From Lantana camara (Eukaryota; Streptophyta; Magnoliopsida; Lamiales; Verbenaceae), in NCBI GenBank assembly GCA_037501455.1, contig CM074860.1:23333001-23397000 (forward strand): a stretch of 64,000 nt of DNA. The letters are read 5' to 3'. A program made the position numbers and the translations under genes. Within the stretch, counting starts at the first letter, position 1. Each line of letters starts with the position of its first letter. Of the stretch, positions 49,162 through 58,930 are shown piece after piece. The notes beneath the pieces are model-generated. The model saw only the letters and a list, made by a program, of their open reading frames with translations, was not told where the DNA came from and made no database searches.

Positions 49162-51686
49162 TGGTTTGGGCCAAAGGAAGGGTCATATCTATCGCTAGAT
49201 CATGGGGATCTATCACTAGATCCTCCATCATAATGACCGCTTTTAATTATTTTAAAATTTTCCAAGTTTCTGCACCCCATCTTTTGGCTTTCCATACAAC
49301 TGCATGATGGTCTTGATAAATGAGGATTTATTTGGTGCAACATTGGGGTGTAACCCCAAAGCCCAAGCTATAATCATAGACTAATTTCTTGGGAATTGGG
49401 AGGAACCTCACCCTTGGGTTCACCAAGATTGCACACAACCGCCCAAACGTGATGGAACAGGCTCCCCAGGGACGTACAAGACGATAAGCGACCCTGATCT
49501 TCGGTTTGGGCCAAAGGGAGGGTCATATCTATCACTAGATCGTGGGGATCTATCACTAGATCCTCCATTATAATGACCGCTTTTAGTTATTTTAAAAATT
49601 TTCCAAGCTTCCGCACCCCATCTTTTGGCTTTCCATACAACTGCATGATGGTCTTGATAAATGAGGATTTATTTGGTGCAACATTAGGGTGTAACCCCAA
49701 AACCCAAGCTATAATCATAGACTAGTTTCTTGAGAATTGGGAGGAACCTCACCCTTGGGTTCGCCAGGATTGCACACTAACCGCCCAAACGTGATGGAAC
49801 AGGCTCCCCAGGGACGTACAAGATGATAAGCGACCCTGATCTTCGGTTTGGGCCAAAGGGAGGGTCATATCTATCGCTAGATCGTGGGGATCTATCACTA
49901 GATCCTCCATCATAATGGCCGCTTTTAGTTATTTTAAAATTTTTCCAAGCTTCCGCACCCCATCTTTTGGCTTTCCATACAACTGCATGATGGTCTTGAT
50001 AAATGAGGATTTATTTGGGGCAACATTGGGGTATAACCCCAAAACCCAAGCTATAATCATAGACTAGTTTCTTGAGAATTGGGAGGAACCTCACCCTTGG
50101 GTTCGCCAGGATTGCACACAACCGCCCAAACGTGATGGAACAGGCTCCCCAGGGATGTACAAGACGATAAGCGACCCTGATCTTCGGTTTGGGCCAAAGG
50201 GAGGGTCATATCTATCGCTAGATCGTGGGGATCTATCACTAGATCCTCCATAATAATGGCCGCTTTTAATTATTTTAAAATTTTTCCAAGCTTCCGCACC
50301 CCATCTTTTGACTTTCCATACAACTTCATGATGATCTTGATAAATGAGGATTTATTTGGTGCAACATTGGGGTGTAACCCCAAAACCCAAGCTATAATCA
50401 TAGACTGGTTTCTTGAGAATTGGGAGGAACCTCACCCTTGGGTTAGCCAGGATTGCACACAACCGCCCAAACGTGATGGAACAGGCTCCCCAGGGATGTA
50501 CAACACGATAAGTCACCCTGATCTTCGGTTTGGGCCAAAGGGAGGGTTATATCTATCGCTAGAACGTGGGGATCTATCACTAGATCCTCCATCATATTGG
50601 CCTCTTTTAATTATTTTAAAATTTTCCAATCTTCCGCACCCTATCTTTTGGCTTTCCATACAACTGCATGATGGTCTTGATAAATGAGAATTTATTTGGT
50701 GCAACATTAGGGTGTAACCCCAAAACCCAAGCTATAATCATATATTAGTTTCTTGAGAATTGGGAGGAACCTCACCCTTGGGTTCGCCAGGATTGCACAC
50801 AACCGCCCAAACGTGATGGAACAGGCTCCCCAGGGATGTACAAGACAATAAGCGACCCTGATCTTCGGTTTGGGCCAAAGGGAGGGTCATATCTATCACT
50901 AGATCGTGGGGATCTATCACTAGATCCTCCATCATAATGGCCGCTTTTAGTTATTTTAAAATTTTTCCAAGCTTCCGCACCCCATCTTTTTGCTTTCCAT
51001 ACAACTGCATGATGGTCTTGATAAATGAGGATTTATTTGGTGCAACATTGGGTTGTAACTCCAAAACCCAAGCTATAATCATATACTAGTTTCTTGAGAA
51101 TTGGGAGGAACCTCACCCTTGGGTTCGCCAGGATTGCACACAACTGCCCAAACGTGATGGAAAAAGCTCCCCAGGGATGTACAAGACGATACGCGACCAT
51201 GATCTTCGGTTTGGGCCAAAGGGAGGGTCATATCTATCGCTAGATCGTGGGGATCTATCACTAGATCCTCCATCATAATGGCCGCTTTTAGTTATTTTAA
51301 AATTTTTCCAAGCTTCCGCACCCCATCTTTGGCTTTCCATACAACTGCATGATGGTCTTGATAAATGAGGATTTATTTGGTGCAACATTGGGGTGTAACC
51401 CCAAAACCCAAGCTATAATCATAGACTAGTTTCTTGAGAAATGGGAGGAACCTCACCCTTGGGTTCGCCAGGATTGCACACAACCGCCCAAGCGTGATGG
51501 AACAGGCTCCCCAGGGATATACAAGACGATAAGCGACCCTGATCTTCGGTTTGGGCCAAAGGGAGGGTCATATCTATCGCTAGATCGTGGGGATCTATCA
51601 CTAGATCCTCCATCATAATGGCCGCTTTTAATTATTTTAAAATTTTTCCAAGCTTCCGCACCCCATTTTTTGGCTTTCCATACAAC
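49162..51686. repeat. Tandem array, 340-342-bp unit, about 7.4 copies, paired boxes in each unit
   Basis: TATCACTAGATCCTCC falls at 49211, 49551, 49893, 50234, 50575, 50915, 51256 and 51596. Each unit carries two boxes (ATCTA-TCGC-TAGAT, or TCAC, then ATCTA-TCAC-TAGAT) whose starts are 21 bp apart. The rest includes GGTGTAACCCCAAAACCC and GGAACCTCACCCTTGGGTT. Unit similarity is high. A minus-strand 64-65 codon frame recurs in most units only because the units are copies. The array ends about 350 bp before the Ulp1 gene. Confidence 0.95.
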
Positions 51687-52037
51687 CTACTTAAACGTGA
51701 TCGTGGTTATCTATGCGTGATTGGTCGCGTACTGTAATCAACAAGGTTGTACGTGACTGTAACGTTCAAAAAAAGGCGGCAAGCATTAAATGAATTAGTG
51801 CTTTTGTCTGATAGCTGAGCAATTTTTTATTATTTTACCATCATTTTTTAAATTCAATCGCAATCATTTACTTATTTGTGTAAGAGGGAAAAGGAGAAAA
51901 AAGACTGTTCATCACCGCATATCTTTTCTGTTCATCTTCTTTGTCTTCATCAGAGAGAATTTGAAAAAAACTAGGGTTTTCTCCATTTCTAGAACCAGTT
52001 GTTCTCTCCTTTTTATCAATTTTTCCAAAAGTTAGAC
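51687..52037 (+). promoter_or_regulatory. Promoter/5' leader region of the DUF1985-Ulp1 gene
   Basis: Pyrimidine-rich leader text (TCTTTTCTGTTCATCTTCTTTG, ACTAGGGTTTTCTCC) just before the ATG is typical of plant 5' UTRs. No clear TATA box was fixed. Confidence 0.45.
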
Positions 52038-54404
52038 ATGGCATCAGAGGAAGAAAGCGTTAACCCCATCGTAGACGTAGAAAAAACTAGAACGCCCATG
52101 CAAGATTCCCATGCGCCTGATGATAATCAGAGTAGCAGTACCAGTACCAGCAACGATGAAGATGCAGCGGCAAGATTTTTTATTCAAGAAAATAGGAGTA
52201 AGCGCTGCCAAGATGCGTCTGATTCTGAGAATGTCATGACCATGACGCCATATATAGAGGCGCCAAAGAATGAATCTGATAGAGAGTCAGAGGTTACCTA
52301 CAACATCGACTTCTCAAAATTCCATTTGCTCCCTCTCTGTGGCCGTTGCTTCTTCTCTTCAAAAGTGCGGATTACGATCCGTGCTTCATGGGAATGCATT
52401 ACCCCGATTAAAAATTTCCTAAAAAAAAAACTGTTTAAGGTTCAAATTTATGTTTAGAAAATATACGGAGAGGCTGCCTCCCGGTTGGAATAAAGGTTTC
52501 TCAGGCACCCTCTTTCATTTTCTCATGATGTACTCCCTTCCAATAGAGAAACAAAATGAACTTTGGTTCTTGATAGGAGGAAAGCCTGTCAGATTTGGCT
52601 TAAGGGAGTTTGCCATTGTTACTGGGCTTAATTGTGGTTCTGGTGTAATCCCAGAAGGCATTGAGGTCAAAAACGTTATAAAGGATTCAGAGGAATTTCG
52701 TATGAGGGTGCTGGGAAGTAAATGGGATAAGAAAGTCAAGGATACGGAATTGGAGCCTCTATTAGAAGATGAGAATATTGATGTGAGGGATCGTCTGAAA
52801 ATTGCTCTTGTGCTGTTTGTTCAATACATTTTGCTGGGGGTTGAGAAGGGGAGAGTTGTGCAAATGGAGTATATTTGTTTTGCCAGTTCTTTGAAGTTTT
52901 TTTACAGCTACCCATGGGGTCTAGTGTCATTCAAAGCGACAATAGACACCATAAAAAGAAGGTTACTTGATATTGCCAACTGGGATCAGGTGGATGTGCC
53001 TAAACAGAGGACCTATCATCTTAGTGGTTTTCCGTGGGCGTTGCAGGTGAGTATTCGACTCTTCATGATAATTTGCATTTGTTAATTTACTGAGTGGTTT
53101 TGTGTTTTGTGATTAGGCTTGGGCTTATGAAATGTGCCCAACTATAGCAAGTTATGGGGGTGGACTAGAACTTGAAGATAAAACGTACATGCTGCCACTC
53201 CCCAGGCTATTTAGATGGATGCAGTCGAAAGTTCAAACATTGGAAATGGATGATCTGTGTGACAAAATAGATAATCATGGGCTCGAGGTTTGATCACACA
53301 ATCTCACGCTAGATTAGTTAAAAAAAGTTTTTACAAAAGCAATCTGGTACTAGAACATTTCAATCTAATCTAGTGCTAGAACATCACATTAGCTTACTCG
53401 ATCAATTTGGGTTTTTTTTTTATATTATGTATCAGAATCAGGTGGCCGTCCGTCCATTCTTGTTTCCATCCTCCAGGGAGAAGACACTAAGTTATATGTC
53501 TGGATGTCAAGAACCTACGGATGTTGATGATGCACCCATTGATTATCTGCAACAGATTTTGGAAGGGTGCACCAGTTTGATCATTGGAAATGAATTCCCC
53601 CTCCCCCCCCCCCCCCCCCCCCGCCGCGCCCGCCCCCGCCCCCGCCCCCGAAAATGTATTCAAAGGAGCCAGATCATGATGATGGCAATGATTGGTGCCC
53701 ATCAGTATCGCTGTCACTCGCTCCAGAACATAACGACCGGGATAATGATTGGTGCACACCACCCCCACCAGACACAACAACCAACCCACCGGGACCAACA
53801 ACACCCCCACCTGTCCCAACACCCCCCACAACGGCCTCAGGAGCTGCTGCATTTAAACTTCCTCCAGAATTTCAACAGTTTCTCTCCAAAACATATGCTA
53901 ATTATGAATCTGTAAAGGTAATTATGGATAAAGTATTGCAGCATTTGGAAAAAGTGGAGCAAGACGCGGCCCGCGGTAATGTATTGGTGCAACAGGAGTT
54001 AGCGGCCCCTAAAAGTAAAAGTAAAACAAGACCACAGAAAAGTAAAAAATGGGCCGCATACCTCCTGTCTCCATATACTGCATACCAATATAAACGGATT
54101 TGCACGGCTAGAGCCACAGCCAGAGCCAGAGCTACACAGCCAACCACCTTGGCGGCTCAGCCACAGTTTGTCCAACAGCCTTTTTCAGAAAAGGAAGAAA
54201 CTGCCGCTAACACTTCTCTCATGATCCACAAATGGTTTTCCAAAATAGAAGAGAAGTCAAGTTCCAGCTCCTTATACAACTGGGCATTCAGTGCCAACCC
54301 AAACGAGCGGATTCGAGGAAAGTCTCATGATTTTAACAATGAAGAACTCCAAATCCTCCTCGGAAAACAAGTTTATAATAACAAATATAGCAAAACATTA
54401 ATGT

Positions 54405-54520
54405 GTCGAGTACTAGATTTCCCCTATCTATCACTAGATCATTGCATATCGAGTACTAGATTGACACTATCTATCACTAGATCATTGTCTATCGAGTACT
54501 AGACCCATCCTATCTATCAC
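54405..54520. repeat. Phased boxes in intron 4 of the Ulp1-like gene
   Basis: Box starts at 54405, 54426, 54448, 54469 and onward, alternating 21 and 22 bp. TCGAG-TAC and ATCTA-TCAC types alternate. Confidence 0.9.
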
Positions 54521-55291
54521 TAGAACCTTATAATTTTTTTCTTTTGGCCTAACAAATTATTTTCGTTCACACTATTTCAGCATTTGGCAGAGTGTTTGGT
54601 CAATTTAAGGATTAAACAGAAGACACACGTGAATCAATATGCTCAGGATTGTAGGGTCCTTGATGAGACCTTCTTCCAACATCTTAAGATGAATTACTAC
54701 ATGGCAAGGGGGCTCATTGATGAGGATGATTTTGTAGGGATTGGCGAGGATGGCAATATCGTGATTTTCAAGAAGGCAAATAAGGCGCAGGGTGGCAGGG
54801 GTGTTGCCAAGTGTGGCAAAGGTATGAAGAATACAGAGAACATTGACCTCCAAACAGCGGATCATTCAATAGAGGTGATGAAGGGCATATGGAATGTTCC
54901 CTTCAAATGGCATTCCAATGTTCTGAAGTATACAAGACCTGTTGCATCGTCATCATTGCATTACCAGCCATGGGACGAAGCAAATAAGTTTTACGGTGCA
55001 GTAAATGTTGGAAACTCTCACTGGTGTGCCGTGGAGATTCTGATTAATGAGGCAACGATCAGAGTTTATAACAGTACCTCTGCACCACTTGATGCAAGGA
55101 ACTACCAAATTGCCTTGAATCATCTGTGTGTCTTCTTCCCCAGATTATTGGCACAGAATGGAAAGTTCAAACATTTGGGCAGCAAGCTCAATAGCATCTG
55201 GAAGCTGAAACTTGTGGAGAACAGCCCAAAAAATACACGAAGGTACATAAAGAATATTTATTAACTTGAAATAATATAGAAAAAGTTCCAT

Positions 55292-55432
55292 AACTAGTAC
55301 TAGATTATCCTTGTTGAATACTAGATTTCACCTATCTAGTACTAGATTGCACCTATCTAGTACTAGATTGAACCTATCTAGTACAAGATTGGACCTATCT
55401 CGTTGTAGATTGCGCTTATCGAGCAATCGATC
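55292..55432. repeat. 21-bp tandem box array in intron 5 of the Ulp1-like gene
   Basis: Starts at 55292, 55313, 55334, 55355, 55376 and 55397, exactly 21 bp apart. The unit is a 14-bp box (best form ATCTAGTACTAGAT) plus a 7-bp spacer such as TGCACCT. Confidence 0.95.
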
Positions 55433-55698
55433 CTTCAACTTTGATTTATTTTCATTTGCTACTTTGCAGTGGAGATTGTGGAATCTACACGTTGTGTTGC
55501 ATTGAACTTCTTATGCGGGGAGAGTCACTAGATCTACTGAAGGGCGATCATATCCCCTTTTTCAGATACCGTTTTGCCTCCGATATATATTTTGGATTAG
55601 ATAATTTTAAATACTAGAATATTTCTTTTTATTATTGTTAATTATGGGGTTTATATCTTGATTTGGATAAATGTAAATATACAAAATCAATAATAATT

Positions 55699-56383
55699 CT
55701 AGAAACTGATCGCTTTTATTAAAAATAAAATAAAAGTAGGCATTGTACGAATAACATAAAATGGGGGAGGAGGAGGAAACTGATTCACTTCATCCGAATC
55801 AAAATGAGGGTTGTTGGAATTAACACTCTTCTCGCCAGCAATTCCAACGGTGTCTGAGTTCCTATCTTCAATGTGGTCTGCGTGAAGGTGGTCCTCTTCG
55901 CCTTCCAATAGGTGTGCCTCACGCACCTTGAAGATAAAAAGAAGTTCATCGTAGAAAGGGCATCCACGCACCCTGATCTCCGAATGCGATCGAATTACCT
56001 ATGTAAATACGTTACATTAGTACAGTCAAAAAATGAACAACATTTAAAGAAAATGATTGAGTATGATTTTGACTTCCATCCATAGTATTCCCATTCTTAT
56101 ATGCATCGAAAACAATTCGGCCATTTTTGCGATCCTCAGCCAAGTACACACCAGGACAAGCCAAGTAACTACGAAAGTTGTAAAAATTTATCCGCTTTGC
56201 TTTCACCGACGCTATAACATCTTCGGGCCAATATCTTCATTTCAATCGATCTGACAATTCAATCGACAAGAGAACAAGGGCTGAATAGAAGACTTCTAGT
56301 TGCGAAACTTGGTGATCTGCGGCGTACTGCCGAAGACGTTCAACCATGTACACTTCAACTGCTCTCTCAATGGGTGCTACCAT
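55699..56383 (-). pseudogene. Unrecognised two-exon gene, copy a
   Basis: Exon 1 from ATG 56383: MVAPIERAVEVYMVERLRQYAADHQVSQLEVF-type start, then a stop at 56237-56239, then NFYNFRSYLACPGV. Exon 2 (55998-55699) begins after a TTTACATAG acceptor and reads VRGCPFYDELLFIFKVREAHLLEGEEDHLHA, then an acidic, Asn-rich tail with a PPPPP run. A TATA box (TATAAATA on the minus strand, 56447-56454) is about 60 bp upstream. I do not recognise the family. It has no membrane segment. The same gene is repeated at 56850-57500. Convergent with the Ulp1-like gene. Confidence 0.55.
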
Positions 56384-56849
56384 GACTTTGATTCTGTTTA
56401 TCAAGTTTATGAAATATGGGAGAGAGAGTGAGACGAAGGCAACATATATTTATACAGGTAAGAGGCAAAAAGAAAGTGGAATCCTACCGTCGCGCCCCTT
56501 GGTATTCAACATTGGTTAGCCAAACTACGGGAAAGTGTGATTGCAGCTTTTTATTTAATGAGGCGCCCTTTCTGGGAACTTCACAATCTAACATATAAAA
56601 ATCGGGTACATTCTTCAGTATTTGAACTAATGAAAAGGCGCCAACGTAGTAAATATTTACTTTATTTTATTCCTTGTAAATATTTAATTTATTAAATTGC
56701 AATTGAATAAAGTGCATTTGAACAACAGCAACATTTATTGCATTAAATAAAATAAAAAATGGACACTTAGTAGAGTGATAGATTGAACCCTTCTGTCATG
56801 CGATCTTCTGTGCCTTTTTACAAATGACTGAGACTACAACCATCAAAAC

Positions 56850-57500
56850 TTAAGGGGGAGGATTAATCTGATTAACTTCATCATTATCATTCTGAGGGAT
56901 GTTTGAATTAGCACTATCCTCAGAGTCCTCGGGATGATCGTCGCCCTCAAGGGATTGGGACTCGGGGTCCGAGTTCCTACCATCAATGTTGTTCGCGTGG
57001 AGGTGGTGCTCTTCGCCTTCCAACAGGTGTGTTTGCCGCACTTTGAAGATAAACCTAAGGTGATCGTAATGACGGCATCCCTGAAACCTGGGTTCATCAT
57101 CCCGACGAACGACCTACGGAATGTAATTGTATATTAAATTATGAACATAAATTAAAAAGAACATGATTTCAGTATTAGTTTGACTTAAAGCTATGGGATT
57201 CAAACTATAATATATCACGGCGTCCCATTTGGCGCGAAAACCATCATCTGACATTCCTTCAACCCCAGGACACCCCAAGAATCTACGGAAGTTATAAAAT
57301 TTAATCCGCAGACCTCTGACCGCTTCTATAACATCTTGGGGCAAGTATTGTTGTTGGAATCGCTGTGACAATTCAACCGAGACGTTAAACAGTCATGTCT
57401 GGAAGACCTCTAGTTGGGAAATTTGGTTTTCTGAGGCATATTGCCAAAGACGTTCAACCATGTAGGCTTCAACCTCGCCCTGAACGGGTGCTGCTGCCAT
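56850..57500 (-). pseudogene. Unrecognised two-exon gene, copy b
   Basis: Exon 1 from ATG 57500 (MAAAPVQGEVEAYMVERL...), stop at 57393-57395, then KFYNFRRFLGCPGVEG. Exon 2 (57113-56850) starts after CATTCCGTAG and reads VVRRDDEPRFQGCRHYDHLRFIFKVRQTHLLEGEE..., ending NQINPPP and TAA. It parallels copy a along its whole length, including the promoter (CCTGTATTTATACC). The ATGs are 1117 bp apart. The premature stops lie at different places in the two copies, so both decayed independently or both stops lie in an unrecognised intron. Confidence 0.55.
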
Positions 57501-57697
57501 GAATTTGTTTATCAATCAAGTATATGAAATATGGGAGAGATTGAGAAGAAGACACGGTATAAATACAGGTGATTAGACATTATGATGTAAAGTGGTAACA
57601 TATCGTCGCACCCCTTCGTTGTCTCAACTCTTCAATATTGGTCGGTTAAACTACGGGAAGGGTGCAATCATCTTTTTAATTAATTCAGTGGTACCTT

Positions 57698-57748
57698 ATG
57701 GTTTCGGGTTTATGGTTACGGGTTTAGGGTTTATGGTTTAGAGTTTAG
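57698..57748. repeat. Degenerate telomere-like repeats
   Basis: About seven tandem variants of TTTAGGG (GGTTTCGGGTTTATGGTT, GGGTTTAGGGTTTATGG), the plant telomere unit, in an internal position. Confidence 0.6.
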
Positions 57749-57879
57749 TAATTATGAGAATTGCTTCTGCCACCGAATTGAATTTAATGCATCTGCCAAC
57801 CAACTGAATTTATTGCATTTATAGGAAACAAACTAGAACTAATTTTTGCTTATAAATGCTTCAATATAACAACAAGTAT

Positions 57880-58345
57880 TGCAGTAACCCTAGTCGCTTT
57901 CTCCTTCTTTCTTTCTTTTCTCCTTCTTCTTCAAGAGAGGCAGACGAACGCGAAGGTGACCCCAGTGTTGGAGTGGATCTTGGAGATAGGTATCCAAGAT
58001 TGGGGTACATGAAGCTCAATAATTCACCTTATTTTTGAACCCCAATCCTGGATATTTCATCTTCAAGCTCCACTCCTATTCTGGCTAATTGGATGCATGT
58101 AGCACTAATTTTTTTCTGTAAAGCAAAAGTAAAACCAAACCCTCCCCGTTTTCTCTCTCCTTCGTTCTTTCTTCTCTCTTTCTTTCTTCTTCTTCTTCTT
58201 CAAGAGAGGCAGACGAACGCGAAAACAAGCTAGGTTCGGACTGGAGCTTGGAGATGGATATCGAGGATTGTGGTTCATGAAGCTCAATAAGATCATTCAT
58301 CTATTTCAATCCTCGACATTTCCTCTTCAAGCTTTAGTCCGAAAT
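57880..58345. repeat. Tandem duplication (~265 bp apart), each copy with an internal inverted repeat
   Basis: CTTCAAGAGAGGCAGACGAACGCGAA occurs near 57930 and 58199, each followed by GGAGTGGATCTTGGAGAT or GGACTGGAGCTTGGAGAT and, after ~90 bp, the complementary TCTTCAAGCTCCACTCC or CTTCAAGCTTTAGTCC. Pyrimidine-rich text precedes each copy. No gene seen in 57501-58515. Confidence 0.75.
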
Positions 58346-58517
58346 CTGGCCCATACGGGGTTTCAATAAAATCTGGCTGATTAAAGAGGTGCAGTCGATG
58401 AATACAATCCACCTGTTTGGAGCTTGGATTCGGCTTTTAAGTATTTGGCTTCATGAATCTCAATAAGTCCCCTTATTGTTGTTAAAGAGATGGATAATGA
58501 ATCTCTGCATTCATGGA

Positions 58518-58930
58518 TCTAGTACTAGATTCAAAAAAATATGGGAAATTCTTTTCAACAGATTAATCTAGTACTAGATTATTGAATCTAGTACTAGATT
58601 ACTCGTTACAAGGACTGATCTAGTACTAGATTGATCTAATCTAGAGCTATATTATTCTTTACAAAAGACTGATCTAGTACTAGATTGATCTAATCTTGTA
58701 CTAGATTACTCGCTAAAAGTGACTGATCTAGTACTATATTATTCGTTAATGACTTAAAATATGGATGACGAAAGGTAAAACAATTAATATCACTGCTAGG
58801 TTACACAAATTACGTACGCCAACGAATAATGAGTTCAAAATACAAGCAAAATTCTTTTCAACAGATTAATCTAGTACTAGATTATTGAATCTAGTACTAA
58901 ATTATTCCTTACACCAAAATGATCTAGTAC
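58518..58930. repeat. Box cluster at the right side of the MULE locus
   Basis: About six exact ATCTAGTACTAGAT boxes plus degenerate ones. Starts include 58518, 58566, 58586, 58618 and 58639 (spacings 20, 32 and 21). The surrounding text (GGTAAAACAATTAATATCACTGCTAGG and GGTAAACAAGAAATATTATTGCTG) is itself duplicated. Confidence 0.9.

Larger units (their letters stand above)
52038..55617 (+). pseudogene. DUF1985 - Ulp1-like cysteine protease gene, five or six exons, frame damaged
   Basis: Exons inferred: 52038-53046 (frameshift near 52445), 53117-53286, 53436-54370 (shift in a 20-C run at 53603-53622), 54581-55242 and 55470-55617. The acidic N-terminus is followed by DUF1985 (FRKYTERLPPGW, FSGTLFHFLM, VRFGLREFAIVTGLNCG, SGFPWALQAWAYEM), a Pro/Arg-rich linker, then the Ulp1 C48 peptidase region: VNVGNSHWCAVEI (catalytic His), VYNS (where the family has VYDS) and, after the last intron, SGDCGIYTLCCIELL with the catalytic Cys. 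Such genes are carried by plant Mutator-like elements. Boxes fill introns 3, 4 and 5. Apart from two shifts the gene is well preserved, so it could be a sequencing-affected intact copy. Confidence 0.82.

Noticed and set aside
49374..51616. Recurrent 64-65 codon minus-strand ORF in the 340-bp units
   Set aside because: Present only because the units are recent copies. It has no known domain, it spans the box motif, and other frames are equally open in single units.
47019..55432. Possible CRISPR array (regular short palindromic repeats)
   Set aside because: Plant nuclear context, spacers are themselves repeated and only 7 bp long in the densest array, and no cas genes are present.
58085..58300. 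Glu/Lys-rich minus-strand ORFs
   Set aside because: Complement of a TTC/CTT pyrimidine tract in a duplicated non-coding block.
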